The notes: generated from the letters alone by a model not told the origin. DNA of 63,593 bases from Nitriliruptoria bacterium (GCA_003553565.1 PWER01000109.1:1-63593); one strand, 5' to 3'; numbered from the stretch's first letter, positions 35,174 to 44,513 are shown. Translations and numbers: made by a program.

Positions 35174-37063
35174 TCAGCGGGCGGCGCCGGCGGGGTCCTG
35201 CTCGGCGGCCCGGATCTGCTCGACGATCACGTCGGCGAGCTCACCCGAGCCGAACGGCAGGCCGCTGATCCGGTTGTAGCCGACCGCATCGACGAGGTAG
35301 CGCGCGCGCAGCAGGAACGACAGCTGCCCGTTGTTCATCTCGGGGACCAGGACCTTGCGGTAGCGGCCCAGCAGCTCGCCGGTGTTGGCGGGCATCGGGT
35401 TGAGGTGGTGGAAGTGGACGCGCGCCACCTTGTGGCCCTGCGCTCGCACGCGCCGCACCGCCGCCTTGATCGGCCCGGCGGTCGAGCCCCAGCCGGCGAC
35501 CAGCACGTCGGCGTCGGCGTCGCTGTCGGCTCCGACCTCCAGCGGGGGGATGTCGTGGGCGATGCGGTCGACCTTGCCCTGCCGCATCTGGGTCATGTGG
35601 TGGTGGTTGTCGGGGTCGTAGGAGATGTTGCCGGTGCCCGCGGCCTTCTCCAGGCCTCCGATGCGGTGCTCGCGGCCCGGGGTGCCCGGCACGGCCCAGG
35701 GGCGCGCCAGGGTCTCGGGATCGCGGGTGAAGGGCTCGAACGGCTCGCCGTCCTCGGGTGGCGCGACGAACGCGGGCAGCTCGGTGAGGTCGGGCAGGTC
35801 CTGCACGTCGGGGATCCGCCAGGGCTCGGCCCCGTTGGCGAGGTAGCCATCCGACAGCACGAACACCGGTGTGCGGTACTTCAGCGCGATCCGCGCCCCC
35901 TCCAGCGCGGTGTCGAAGCAGTCGCCCGGCGTGGAGGCGGCCACGACCGGCATCGGCGCCTCGCCGTTGCGCCCGAACATCGCCTGCAGCAGGTCGGCCT
36001 GCTCGGTCTTGGTGGGCAGGCCGGTCGAGGGGCCGCCGCGCTGGATGTTCAGCACCAGCAGGGGCAGCTCGACGGCAACAGCCAGCCCGATCGTCTCGGT
36101 CTTCAGGGCCACACCCGGACCGGAGGTCACGGTGGCGCCGAGCTGACCGGCGAAGGAGGCCCCCAGGGCGGCGCCGACCCCGGCGATCTCATCCTCGGCC
36201 TGGAAGGTGCGCACGCCGAAGTTCTTGTGGCGCGCCAGCTCGTGCAGCACGTCGCTGGCAGGGGTGATCGGATAGCCGCCGAGGTAGAGCGGGAGCCCCG
36301 ACCGCTCCGCGGCAGCCACGAGCCCGTAGGCGATCGCCTGGTTGCCGGTGATCTGGCGGTAGGTGCCCGGAGGCAGGTCGCTGGCGGGATCGACGTCGTA
36401 GCGGTGGCTGAACAGCTCGGTGGTCTCGCCGAAGTTGTAGCCGGCCTTCAAGGCGGTGATGTTGGCGGCGGCGACCTCGGGCGCGCCGGCGAACTTGCTC
36501 TCGATCCACTCGACCGTGGGGTCCAGCGGGCGCGAGTACATCCAGGACATCAGGCCGAGGGCGAACATGTTCTTCGCCCGCTCCTTGGCCTTCTTGGACA
36601 GGTCGACGTCCTCCAGCGCCCCGATGGTGAGCTCGGTGACGGGCACCTCGTAGACGCGATATCCGTCGAGGGAGCCGTCGTGGCGCGGGTCGCTGTCGTA
36701 GCGCGCCTTCTTGAGGTTCGGCTTGGTGAAGGCGTCGGAGTTCAGGATGATCGTCGCGCCCCTGGGCAGCTCATCCAGGTTGGTCTTGAGCGCCGCCGGG
36801 TTCATCGCGACCAGCACGTCCGGCTCGTCCCCGGGGGTCAGGATGTCGTGGTCGGCGAAGTGGAGCTGGAAGCCACTGACGCCCGGCAGCGACCCCGCGG
36901 GCGCGCGGATCTCGGCGGGGAAGTCGGGCAGCGTCGCGACGTCGTTGCCCATGAGGGCCGACACGGACGTGAACCGGTTGCCGGTCAGCTGCATCCCGTC
37001 ACCCGAGTCGCCCGCGAACCGGATGGTGACGGTGTCCAGATGCTCGACGGTCTTCTCGGTCAT
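35174..37063 (-). CDS. korA: 2-oxoacid:ferredoxin oxidoreductase, fused gamma-alpha subunit
   Basis: A 629-residue subunit with the gamma domain at the N-terminus ([20 protein letters not shown], residues ~12-200) fused to the alpha domain ([20 protein letters not shown] onward). [29 protein letters not shown] and [20 protein letters not shown] split by a short step are diagnostic. With KorB it decarboxylates a 2-oxoacid to acyl-CoA with reduced ferredoxin. The organism also has a lipoyl E2 and LpdA further on, so two routes may coexist. ATG 37061-37063; korB follows. Confidence 0.93.
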   Translation of the reverse strand: MTEKTVEHLDTVTIRFAGDSGDGMQLTGNRFTSVSALMGNDVATLPDFPAEIRAPAGSLPGVSGFQLHFADHDILTPGDEPDVLVAMNPAALKTNLDELPRGATIILNSDAFTKPNLKKARYDSDPRHDGSLDGYRVYEVPVTELTIGALEDVDLSKKAKERAKNMFALGLMSWMYSRPLDPTVEWIESKFAGAPEVAAANITALKAGYNFGETTELFSHRYDVDPASDLPPGTYRQITGNQAIAYGLVAAAERSGLPLYLGGYPITPASDVLHELARHKNFGVRTFQAEDEIAGVGAALGASFAGQLGATVTSGPGVALKTETIGLAVAVELPLLVLNIQRGGPSTGLPTKTEQADLLQAMFGRNGEAPMPVVAASTPGDCFDTALEGARIALKYRTPVFVLSDGYLANGAEPWRIPDVQDLPDLTELPAFVAPPEDGEPFEPFTRDPETLARPWAVPGTPGREHRIGGLEKAAGTGNISYDPDNHHHMTQMRQGKVDRIAHDIPPLEVGADSDADADVLVAGWGSTAGPIKAAVRRVRAQGHKVARVHFHHLNPMPANTGELLGRYRKVLVPEMNNGQLSFLLRARYLVDAVGYNRISGLPFGSGELADVIVEQIRAAEQDPAGAAR

Positions 37064-37101
37064 GATCGGATGCCTCGCGCGCAGGGGTGGTCGTCGCGCT
37101 C

Positions 37102-37107
37102 ATCCTA
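37102..37107 (-). promoter_or_regulatory. Candidate -10 element of korAB
   Basis: TAGGAT on the minus strand within GTTAGGATGA. The same ten bases precede lpdA at 55397-55406, hinting at common control of 2-oxoacid metabolism genes. Confidence 0.45.
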
Positions 37108-37244
37108 ACGGATGGACGCCCAACTTCCCGGGGAGGCAGAGGACCTGCCGAGAGAGGGCCGCTCGCCCCGGCGGGACGCGTCGATGCCAGGGGTCACGCA
37201 CAGCGCGGCCACGGTGCCCGTAGCCAGAGTCTGCGAGCGTGGCG

Positions 37245-37550
37245 CTACCAGCTGGCCTTGCGCACGCCCGGCAGCTCGCCCCGGTGGGCGAGGCGGCGCA
37301 TGTTCACGCGGGACACCCCGAACTTGCGCAGGTAGGCGCGCGGCCGGCCGTCGATCCGGTCGCGGTTGACCACGCGCGTGGCGCTGCCCTCGCGCGACAT
37401 CTTGTTCAGCCGGTCACGCGCGTCGATCTTCTCCTCGAACGACGCGTCGGGGTCCTTGAGGACCTTCTTGAGCTCCGCACGCCGATCGGCCTGTCGGGCG
37501 ACGACCTGCTTGCGCTGCTCGTTGCGGGCGATCTTGCTCTTCTTGGCCAT
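37245..37550 (-). CDS. rpsN: Ribosomal protein S14, zinc-free (C-) form
   Basis: A 101-residue S14 of the long type. [15 protein letters not shown] opens it and [23 protein letters not shown] closes it. It has no cysteine at all, so it cannot bind the zinc of the C+ form. In actinobacteria such stand-alone paralogues are usually induced under zinc starvation by Zur to replace the zinc form. No AT-rich Zur palindrome is seen upstream, so that regulation is not shown here. ATG 37548-37550. Confidence 0.95.
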   Translation of the reverse strand: MAKKSKIARNEQRKQVVARQADRRAELKKVLKDPDASFEEKIDARDRLNKMSREGSATRVVNRDRIDGRPRAYLRKFGVSRVNMRRLAHRGELPGVRKASW

Positions 37551-37615
37551 GGGATGTCCTCGCGCGCGCATCGCAGCGCGATCGGGGATGGGTGAGGTCG
37601 GTGAGGTGCCCGGCG

Positions 37616-37621
37616 AGGCTA
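37616..37621 (-). promoter_or_regulatory. Candidate -10 element of rpsN
   Basis: TAGCCT on the minus strand, about 65 bases before the rpsN ATG. Confidence 0.35.
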
Positions 37622-37650
37622 CCAGCAGGCGCCGCGGCACCGCAGCAGGG

Positions 37651-38691
37651 TCAGTCCTCGTGCAGCACCAGACCGGCGTGCTGGCCACCGCCGCGCGCCA
37701 GCTGCGCCGCGCCGTCCAGGGGCGTGCCGCTCGGCGCCTGCACCACCGCGTCGGGCAGGCGCTCGCGCACCGCCGCAGCGAACGGCTCGCGCACGCGCGC
37801 GCCCAGCGCGAAGAGCCCACCGGTCCAGGCCACGGTCGAGGGCTCGTGCGCCGGCAGCGCCCGGGTCGCCGCGGTCGTCGCGCTGACGGCCAGGTCGTGT
37901 GCCGCCTCCGCGCAGATCTTGGCGGCCACGGGGTCTCCGGCCTTCGCCGCGGCGCCGACGTCAGGGGCGAACGCGGCCACGACCCCGGCCGGGTCGGCCT
38001 CGGCGTGCAATCGGCCCGGGAGCGCCTCCAGCGCACCGAAGCGCCCGCGCGCCCGGTGTGCCAGCGCCGCCGACCCTCCTCGGCCGTCGTGGTCGCGCAG
38101 CGCCGCGCGCAGGCCGGCCCGCCCCACGGCGAACCCCGAGCCAGCATCCCCGACGAGGTAGCCCCACCCGTCCACGCGAGCGCTCGCGCCGTCGGGGCCC
38201 ACCGCCAGAGCGACCGCGCCCGTGCCCGCAGCCACCATCGCACCGCTGGCCCCAGCCAGCGCACCGAGATGGGCGGTCACGAGGTCGCCCGCCAGGCGCA
38301 TCCGCGCCACACCCAGCCGCGCTCGCAGCGCTGCGGCGACCTCGTCCACGTGCCCGGAGGCCTCCGCCAGCCCGGTCAGCCCCGCCGCCAGCGCCAACCC
38401 CGAGGGATCGACACCCGCGTCGGCGCATGCGGCTGCGACCGCCTCGGCGATGCGCGCCGGACCGCGTTCCCGCGCGGGGGCCGGCACACCCGGTCCGGCC
38501 CCGCTCGCGACCCGCTGGCCACCGCGCACCAGGGCCACGCGCGTGCTCGACTGACCGCCGTCCACCGCCACCACGGGGTCCAGCACCTGATCGCTGGCCG
38601 CAACGGCCGGCTGATCAGCGCGCGGTCCCTCGGGCGTCGAGCCGCTCTCACGGGCGCCGCGCGGACCGGGCGGGCCTGCGTCGCACCTCAT
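37651..38691 (-). CDS. N-acetylhexosamine kinase (BadF/BcrA ATPase family)
   Basis: A 346-residue kinase of the ASKHA fold, resembling GlcNAc kinases. Phosphate loop 1 is [16 protein letters not shown] (about residue 40); [11 protein letters not shown] is the phosphate 2 / substrate region; [20 protein letters not shown] is a hallmark of this group, and VAWTGGLFA binds adenosine. Next to a NanE homologue, it probably makes ManNAc-6-P or GlcNAc-6-P. The ATG overlaps the GntR stop (ATGA), so regulator and kinase are coupled. The ~35-residue N-terminal extension may not be translated. Confidence 0.82.
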   Translation of the reverse strand: MRCDAGPPGPRGARESGSTPEGPRADQPAVAASDQVLDPVVAVDGGQSSTRVALVRGGQRVASGAGPGVPAPARERGPARIAEAVAAACADAGVDPSGLALAAGLTGLAEASGHVDEVAAALRARLGVARMRLAGDLVTAHLGALAGASGAMVAAGTGAVALAVGPDGASARVDGWGYLVGDAGSGFAVGRAGLRAALRDHDGRGGSAALAHRARGRFGALEALPGRLHAEADPAGVVAAFAPDVGAAAKAGDPVAAKICAEAAHDLAVSATTAATRALPAHEPSTVAWTGGLFALGARVREPFAAAVRERLPDAVVQAPSGTPLDGAAQLARGGGQHAGLVLHED

Positions 38692-39473
38692 CCCGCGGCC
38701 AGCCCGGCCGCACTGACCCCCAGCGCTCCCAGCCCGCTGGCCTCGGAGGCGCGGGGCTCGAGCTCAGTGGTGAGGGTCAGCCGGTCGCCGCGGAAGATCG
38801 AGCGGTTGAACTCGATGATCGTCCCGTCGCCGGCCCGCGTGGTCAGCCGGAAGAGGAACGCGGGCGAGTGGAGCGGCGCGTCGAGCACCAGCGACTCCTC
38901 CTCGTTGATCACGGTCGGCTCGATCTCCTGCGAGCCCGAGGCGATGGCGATCCCGTGGTCGCGGGCGAGCACCTCGTACAGCGACGACCCCTCCAGGTCG
39001 GCCTCCTCCAGCCCCGGCGCCAGCGCGGCGGGCACCGATGCCGTCTCCAGCCCCAGCGGCTCGCCATCCGCGAGTCGCAGACGACGGATCCGCACGACCG
39101 GGTCGGCCGGGCTCACCGCCAGGCGCTGTCCCAGTCGCGGGCCCGCCGGGACGCGCTCCACCGACAGCACCTGGCTGGAGGGCTCCAGCCCTCGCTGGCG
39201 CATGTCCTGGGAGAAGGACCGGACCGACAGCGCCTGGGCGAGCTTGGGCTGCGCCACGTAGGTCCCGCTCCCCTGCCGACGGCTGAGCACCCCGTCGCGC
39301 ACGAGGTCGTCCACGGCCCGTCGCAGGGTCACCCGCGAGACGTCGAAGCGCTCGCAGAGCTCGCGCTCGGGTGGGATGGCAGACCCCGACGACAGGCCCT
39401 CGAGGAGGTCCAGCACCCGCTCGCGGACGATCTCGTGCTTGCGCATCCCGCTCGGTGCGCCCTCATCAGCCAC
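38688..39473 (-). CDS. GntR/HutC-family regulator with UTRA domain
   Basis: A 261-residue regulator. The winged helix (about 10-75) reads LSSGSAIPPERELCERFDVS, RVTLRRAVDDLVRDGVLSRR, GSGTYVAQP; the UTRA effector domain (about 90-245) contains SFSQDMRQRGLEPSSQVL, ETASVPAAL and FNRSIFRGDRL. The set-up resembles NagR/DasR, which sense GlcN-6-P or GlcNAc-6-P. It is divergent from the ABC transporter genes across a region with ATTGGT half-sites, its likely operators. Confidence 0.88.
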   Translation of the reverse strand: MADEGAPSGMRKHEIVRERVLDLLEGLSSGSAIPPERELCERFDVSRVTLRRAVDDLVRDGVLSRRQGSGTYVAQPKLAQALSVRSFSQDMRQRGLEPSSQVLSVERVPAGPRLGQRLAVSPADPVVRIRRLRLADGEPLGLETASVPAALAPGLEEADLEGSSLYEVLARDHGIAIASGSQEIEPTVINEEESLVLDAPLHSPAFLFRLTTRAGDGTIIEFNRSIFRGDRLTLTTELEPRASEASGLGALGVSAAGLAAG

Positions 39474-39519
39474 CGGACCTCCTCCCGCTCGACACGACCA
39501 TCATCGCGAACGCGCCCCC

Positions 39520-39541
39520 ATTGGTCAACGCAACGATACCA
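39520..39541. promoter_or_regulatory. Second GntR-type half-site pair near gntR
   Basis: ATTGGT (39520-39525) and ACCA (39538-39541) face each other across 12 bases, close to the gntR start. Its half-site equals that of the perfect palindrome downstream, suggesting autoregulation. Confidence 0.4.
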
Positions 39542-39557
39542 CCGACGCCCACTTTTC

Positions 39558-39584
39558 ATACCAATAGACAGATTGGTATTGACA
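39558..39584. promoter_or_regulatory. Perfect palindromic operator overlapping a TTGACA box
   Basis: ATACCAAT (39558-39565) and ATTGGTAT (39572-39579) form a perfect 8-bp inverted repeat with a 6-base spacer. TTGACA (39579-39584) starts on its last base and is a good -35 for the transport genes. It is the most AT-rich stretch around and is well placed for repression by the divergent GntR protein. Confidence 0.7.
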
Positions 39585-39644
39585 ACTTGCTCGCGACCCT
39601 GTCAGCCTCCCCGGCGTTCGCGTCCATCCGTCCCTGGAGGAGCC

Positions 39645-41066
39645 ATGGCGCCCCACAGACTGCCCACCATCATCGCCCTGCTGCTCGCGCTCGCGCTCAC
39701 CGCGGCTGCCTGCGGCGTGGAAGGCGACCCGGAGGTCGCCGAGGAGGAGCCCGACGACGATCCCGAGGAGGAGCCCGAGGACGTCGACGACGAGGACGAG
39801 GACGACGAACCCGACGAGCCCGAGGACGAGCCCGACGAGCTCGCTGGCGAGATCACCTTCTCCACCCTCCAGCTCTCCCCCGACTTCGACGACTACATCG
39901 AGGGGTTGATCGCGGAGTTCGAGGACGAGCACCCCGAGGTCACCGTGGACTGGGTGGACATCCCCTTCGAGGGCGCCCAGGAGCGGCTGCTCACCGACGC
40001 CGCCACCGGCGAGCTGGCCGACGTGGTCAACCTCAACCCCGACTTCGCCTTCCCGCTGGCGGTGGAGGGCGAGTTCATGGACCTCGAGGCCGAGCTCGAC
40101 CAGGAGCTCATCGACATCTACGTGGAGGGCGCCTGGGACGCGTTCCGCTACCCCAACCGCGACGGTGCCTACGCCTTCCCCTGGTACCTCTCCAGCGAGG
40201 TCACCATGTTCAACGCCGACATCATGGAGGAGGCCGGCCTCGACCCGGACGACCCTCCGGAGTCCTTCCCCGAGCTGTTCGAGCAGGCCACCCAGATCGC
40301 CGACGAGACCGAGGCCTACGGCTGGCACCCCGCCCTGGAGAACCGCTTCATCGAGGACCTCGTCAAGGAGGGCGTCGAGGTCTTCGATGAGGACGCCACC
40401 GAGGTGAACCTCACCGACCCCGCGGCGATCGCCTACGTCGAGGAGCTGCAGGACCTCTACGAGGCGGGCGCGGTCAGCTCCGACTACGTCGTGGAGGGCC
40501 ACCGCGCCGAGATCGAGGCCTACCAGGCCGGCGAGGTCGGGCTGTTCACCTCCGGCCCGCAGTTCCTGGGCATCGTCGAGGAGAACGCGCCCGAGATCGC
40601 CGAGGCCACCGGCGTGGGACCGCAGGTCGTCGGCGAGACCGGCGCGATCGACATGGCGGTCATGGGCCTGATGGTGCCCACCGACACCGAGCACCCCGAC
40701 GAGGCCCTCGCCTTCGCCGAGTTCATGACCAACGCCGAGAACCAGCTCGCGTTCTTCGACGAGGCCCAGGTCTTCCCCAGCGTCGAGGACGCCCTCGAGG
40801 ACGAGCGCATCGCCGACTTCGAGACCGACGACGAGCGCGAGGCCGACGCCATCCGCATCCTGGGCGAGCAGATCGCCGAGGGCGAGATGCTGCGCCCGGT
40901 CGCGGTCGACGATGAGGTCAACAGCGCCCTCATCGCCAACGCCCAGGAGGCGGTGCTCGGCGACATCTCGGCCGAGGAGGCCCTGGAGAACGCCGAGATG
41001 GAGGTCCAGGACATCCTGAACCGGCGCGACGCCGGCGTCCCCGAGGACCTCGAGGACGACGGCTAG
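39645..41066 (+). CDS. Extracellular solute-binding lipoprotein (carbohydrate ABC transporter)
   Basis: A 473-residue substrate-binding protein of the family-1 carbohydrate type. Signal peptide with lipobox AAAC at about residue 22. Then an extraordinary ~45-residue linker of Asp, Glu and Pro. The mature domain begins GEITFSTLQLSPDFDDYIEGL and has ELADVVNLNPDFAFPLA and YAFPWYLSSEVTMFNADIM in two pieces, typical of sugar-binding proteins. The whole protein is very acidic, unlike cytoplasmic neighbours, as for secreted proteins of halophiles. GGAGGAG precedes the ATG. Substrate inferred as an amino-sugar or mannose glycan. Confidence 0.9.
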   Translation: MAPHRLPTIIALLLALALTAAACGVEGDPEVAEEEPDDDPEEEPEDVDDEDEDDEPDEPEDEPDELAGEITFSTLQLSPDFDDYIEGLIAEFEDEHPEVTVDWVDIPFEGAQERLLTDAATGELADVVNLNPDFAFPLAVEGEFMDLEAELDQELIDIYVEGAWDAFRYPNRDGAYAFPWYLSSEVTMFNADIMEEAGLDPDDPPESFPELFEQATQIADETEAYGWHPALENRFIEDLVKEGVEVFDEDATEVNLTDPAAIAYVEELQDLYEAGAVSSDYVVEGHRAEIEAYQAGEVGLFTSGPQFLGIVEENAPEIAEATGVGPQVVGETGAIDMAVMGLMVPTDTEHPDEALAFAEFMTNAENQLAFFDEAQVFPSVEDALEDERIADFETDDEREADAIRILGEQIAEGEMLRPVAVDDEVNSALIANAQEAVLGDISAEEALENAEMEVQDILNRRDAGVPEDLEDDG

Positions 41067-41081
41067 CAAGCCGGTCGCTGG

Positions 41082-41119
41082 GGGCGGTCGGCGGCCTCGC
41101 GCCAGGCCGCCGACCGCCC
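41082..41119 (+). terminator. Intercistronic 16-bp hairpin after the binding-protein gene
   Basis: Perfect 16-bp stem (41082-41097 with 41104-41119) and CGCGCC loop, no T-tract, in the 95-base gap before the permease gene. Such hairpins after binding-protein genes usually act as partial attenuators or protect the upstream mRNA end, so that binding protein is made in excess over permeases. Confidence 0.75.
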
Positions 41120-41161
41120 TCCTCGCGGCGTCCCGCACCCCGGCTGCGTCAGGAGCGCGAC

Positions 41162-42031
41162 GTGATCGGTCGACGCTGGTACGTCCCCTGGCTGTTCCTG
41201 CTGCCCTCGCTGGTCCTGCTCGGCGCCTTCTACTGGTGGCCGGTGGTCAACACCGGGATCCTGGCGCTGACCGACGCCCACACGCTGCGCGGCGGTGAGT
41301 TCACCGGTCTGGACAACTTCCGGCGCATGATCGGCGACTCGTTCTTCTGGAACGCTCTCGAGAACAGCCTGACGTTCGCCGTCGGCGTCGTACCCGCGCT
41401 GATCGTGCTGCCGCTGCTGCTCGCGGTGCTGGTCAACACCAAGCTCCCGGGCATCGCGTTCTTCCGCACCGTGTTCTTCTCCCCTGTGATCGCCTCGATG
41501 GTGGTCGTGGCGCTGATCTGGAGCTGGATGCTGCGCACCGACGGCCTGGTCAACTACGTGCTCCAGCAGCTGCAGATCATCAACGAGCCAGCCGGCTGGC
41601 TCTCTGACCCCTCCCTCGCCCTGATCAGCGTGATCATCGTCACGGTCTGGAAGGGGCTGGGCTACTACATGGTCATCTACCTCGCCGGGCTGCAGAACAT
41701 CCCCGACGACCTGTACGAGGCCGCCTCGGTCGACGGTGCCGGAGCGATCCGGCGCTTCTGGTCGATCACGGTGCCGATGATGCGTCCGTCGATGGTGCTC
41801 GTCGGCACGCTGAGCGCGATCAACGCCATCAAGGTCTTCACCGAGGTCTTCGTGCTGACCGGCGGCGGCCCGTTCCGCTCCAGCGAGACGCTGGTGCTCT
41901 ACATCTACGAGCGCGGCTTCGAGGGGCTCGAGATGGGCTATGCCTCGGCGATGAGCCTGTCGCTGTTCGTCCTGGTGCTCGTGCTCTCGCTCGTCTCCCA
42001 GTGGATCACGCGTCGAAGGGCACAGCTGTGA
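41162..42031 (+). CDS. Sugar ABC transporter permease (MalF/UgpA type)
   Basis: A 289-residue, six-helix permease subunit. The EAA loop that contacts the ATPase is EAASVDGAGAIRRFWSITVP (about residue 185). WLFLLPSLVLLGAFYWWP is the first helix. GTG 41162 is the start; no ATPase gene is present in the locus, so a shared MsiK-type ATPase elsewhere probably energises it. It overlaps the second permease gene by GTGA. Confidence 0.92.
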   Translation: MIGRRWYVPWLFLLPSLVLLGAFYWWPVVNTGILALTDAHTLRGGEFTGLDNFRRMIGDSFFWNALENSLTFAVGVVPALIVLPLLLAVLVNTKLPGIAFFRTVFFSPVIASMVVVALIWSWMLRTDGLVNYVLQQLQIINEPAGWLSDPSLALISVIIVTVWKGLGYYMVIYLAGLQNIPDDLYEAASVDGAGAIRRFWSITVPMMRPSMVLVGTLSAINAIKVFTEVFVLTGGGPFRSSETLVLYIYERGFEGLEMGYASAMSLSLFVLVLVLSLVSQWITRRRAQL

Positions 42032-42927
42032 CCGCCACCGCACCCCAGGGGACACCGACGCGGCCCTCCAAGCGCCGCCACGTCCGCACCGCCCGCGGAC
42101 GCCGGCGGGCGCTGGCCAGCATCAGCGGCCGGTACCTGCTGCTGCTGTTCGTGCTGGTCATCACCGTCGGCCCGTTCCTGTGGCAGATCTCCACATCGCT
42201 GAAGGGGCCCGACGAGAACATCTTCGCCTTCCCACCCCAGTGGATCCCCGAGCAGCCCACGCTGCAGAACTACCTGACGGTCGCCGGCGTCCTGCCGCTC
42301 GGGCAGTATCTGCTGAACTCGACGTTCGTCGCCGGCGTCTCCACCATCACCAACGTGATGTTCGGCGCGATGGCGGGCTATGCGCTGGCGCGCATGCGGT
42401 TCCGCGGCCGGACCACCGTATTCGCGCTCATGATCGCGACCCTGGTGATCCCCTTCGAGGTGATCATGATCTCGGTGTTCGTGGTGACGCGCGGGCTCGG
42501 CCTCATGAACACGCTGACCGGCGCGCTGCTGCCGCTGGCGGTGACCGTCCTGTCGATCTTCATCATGCGCCAGGCCTTCGTGAAGCTGCCGGTGGAGGTG
42601 GAGGAGTCCGCCTTCGTGGATGGCGCCACCGAGTGGCAGACCTTCTGGAAGGTGGCGCTGCCGTCCGCTCGCGGCTCCCTGGCGGTGGTCGCGATCTTCA
42701 GCTTCATGTTCGCCTGGGACGACTTCCTGTGGCCGCTGATCGTGCTGCGCGACCCCGACAAGTTCACCCTCACCGTGGGCCTGGTCTTCCTGGACGGCCA
42801 GTTCTCGGCTGATCAGCGCCTCATCGCGGCCGGCACGATCATCGCGATCCTGCCCGTGCTCGCGCTGTTCGTGGCGCTGCAGCGCTACTTCTTCCGCGGC
42901 GTCGGCCAGGCCGCGGTCAAGGGATGA
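42028..42927 (+). CDS. Sugar ABC transporter permease (MalG/UgpE type)
   Basis: A 299-residue second permease. YLLLLFVLVITVGPFLWQIS forms helix 1 after a basic N-terminus; the EAA loop is EESAFVDGATEWQTFWKVAL. FAWDDFLWPLIVL and a C-terminal helix with FVALQRYFFRGVGQAAVKG end the protein, as in MalG relatives. Coupled on both sides: GTGA with the first permease and ATGA with the DUF4127 gene, which ties the enzymes tightly to transport. Confidence 0.92.
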   Translation: MTATAPQGTPTRPSKRRHVRTARGRRRALASISGRYLLLLFVLVITVGPFLWQISTSLKGPDENIFAFPPQWIPEQPTLQNYLTVAGVLPLGQYLLNSTFVAGVSTITNVMFGAMAGYALARMRFRGRTTVFALMIATLVIPFEVIMISVFVVTRGLGLMNTLTGALLPLAVTVLSIFIMRQAFVKLPVEVEESAFVDGATEWQTFWKVALPSARGSLAVVAIFSFMFAWDDFLWPLIVLRDPDKFTLTVGLVFLDGQFSADQRLIAAGTIIAILPVLALFVALQRYFFRGVGQAAVKG

Positions 42928-44513
42928 GCGCTCGCACCAGCCTCGATGGGCCACCGCGGGTCCTCGTGGTGCCTCCCGACGAGCGGCCCTGCCACACCCG
43001 CGACCTCCGGCTGCTCGCCGACCTGGGTGGCGGTCGGGTCGTCCTGCCGCCCTCCGAGGCGCTCCCGCGGTTCCGCACCGCCGCGGACCTCACCGCCCTG
43101 TGGACGTGGCTGCAGGATGCGGCCCAGGAGGCCGATGCCGCGGTGGCAAGCCTCGACGCGCTGGCGCATGGTGGGCTGATCCCCTCGCGCCTGGGCTCCG
43201 AGCCCGGCACCACCCTGACGGCCCGCCTCGCGGGCCTGCGTGACCTGCGCCTAGCCCACCCGCACCTGCCGGTGGCCGCGGCCATGGTGGTGCAGCGCTG
43301 CCCCGACGTCGACGACGCCACCGAGGAGCCGGAGTACTGGGCCGAGCACGGCAGGGCGCTGCACGCGCTGGGGATCGCCTGGCACCGCGCGCACCGGGGA
43401 CACGGGCCGCGTCCCGACCCGGCGGCGCACGGGGTGCCGGACGGGGTGGCCCGCGACATGCTGGCGCGCCGGCTGCGCAACCACCAGGGCAACGTCGCCG
43501 CCGTCGAGCTCGCCGCGGACGGAGTGGTGGCGCCGCTGCTGCTCACCAGCGACGACACCGCGCCGGAGGGGCTGCCACGGCTCGAGCGCGACTGGCTCGC
43601 CGGATGGATCGACCGTCTCGGCTTGGACCAGCAGGTCCACCAGCATCCGGGCGCCGACGAGGTGGCCGGGGTGCTGCTGGCGCGCACCCTCCTCGCCGCT
43701 CGCGCGCAGCGACCGACCGTCGCGCTGCGCTGCGCGGACCCCCGCGGCCTGGACCGCATCGCTCCCTACGAGGACCGACCTGTCGGGCAGACCGCGAGCG
43801 CCCAGATCGCAGCCGCCGGGGCGCGACCGCTGACCGCCCCCGCCACGCTGGCCGGCTCGCACACGGCTGGCGACGAGGCCGGCGACGTGACGCTGGTGGT
43901 GCATCCGCCAGCGGCCGAGGGCGGTGACTGGGCGCTGGCTCCTCCTGCTGCCCTCGACCCGGGTGCGGCAGCCGCCACGGCCGACGTGGTCGAGCGGGCC
44001 CTCGCCGAGCGCGGCCCCGTCGCGGTGGCCGACTGCGCCCACGCCAACGGGTCCGACCCCGCGCTGACCGGCGAGCTGGCGCGACGGCGCCTGCTCGGCG
44101 CGCTGGCCGCCTACGCCGGCTGGAACACCGCCGGCAACAGCCTGGGCAGCGCGGTCGCCGCGGGTCTGCTGGCACAGGAGGGCGCCGCGCACGCCACGCA
44201 GGCTCGCGAGCGCCTGCTCGTGACCCGTCTCGCGGAGGATCACGCCTACCAGAGCGTGGTGCGCAGCCACCTCCGTGCGCGCGTGGGCGAGCAGGGCCGC
44301 CCCGACCCCGATCCCCACGGGCTCGACGATCTCGCCGCGACGCTGCCCGCGGCGCTGACCGCCGAGCTCGCAGCGCTGGGCGATCCGCTCCTCGACCGCT
44401 GGGAGGTCACCAGCGCGACCATCCCGTGGGGGCGCACCTTCCACGTGGAGGCCACCGTCGCCCCGCGGGCCGGTGGGTCGACCGCCGGGGGCTCGGAGGT
44501 GCGCGATGGGTGA
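42924..44513 (+). CDS. DUF4127 family protein, function unknown
   Basis: A 529-residue cytoplasmic protein of the DUF4127 family. The N-terminal signature is LVVPPDERPCHTRDLRLLA (about residue 13). Other conserved-looking stretches are SLDALAHGGLIPSRLG, APLLLTSDDTAPEGLP, VALRCADPRG, VAVADCAHANGSDPAL and GWNTAGNSLGSAVA. Several Asp, His and Asn residues in these could form a metal or sugar site, but no activity has been shown to my knowledge. It is coupled to the permease and overlaps the FAD oxidoreductase gene by 8 bases. Its place implies a step in breakdown of the imported glycan. Confidence 0.82.
   Translation: MSARTSLDGPPRVLVVPPDERPCHTRDLRLLADLGGGRVVLPPSEALPRFRTAADLTALWTWLQDAAQEADAAVASLDALAHGGLIPSRLGSEPGTTLTARLAGLRDLRLAHPHLPVAAAMVVQRCPDVDDATEEPEYWAEHGRALHALGIAWHRAHRGHGPRPDPAAHGVPDGVARDMLARRLRNHQGNVAAVELAADGVVAPLLLTSDDTAPEGLPRLERDWLAGWIDRLGLDQQVHQHPGADEVAGVLLARTLLAARAQRPTVALRCADPRGLDRIAPYEDRPVGQTASAQIAAAGARPLTAPATLAGSHTAGDEAGDVTLVVHPPAAEGGDWALAPPAALDPGAAAATADVVERALAERGPVAVADCAHANGSDPALTGELARRRLLGALAAYAGWNTAGNSLGSAVAAGLLAQEGAAHATQARERLLVTRLAEDHAYQSVVRSHLRARVGEQGRPDPDPHGLDDLAATLPAALTAELAALGDPLLDRWEVTSATIPWGRTFHVEATVAPRAGGSTAGGSEVRDG

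Noticed and set aside
37551-37650. Zur box upstream of rpsN
   Set aside because: Looked for an AT-rich palindrome like the TGAAAATGATTTTCA type; the region has none.
39545-39600. Classical DasR site
   Set aside because: The palindrome's half-site is ATTGGT with a 6-base spacer, not the TGGTCTAGACCA core, so I describe it only as a GntR-type operator.
37899-39644. Upstream extension of the binding-protein reading frame
   Set aside because: The frame is open for ~580 codons upstream but is antisense to gntR and the kinase; the signal peptide, lipobox and GGAGGAG site fix the start at 39645.
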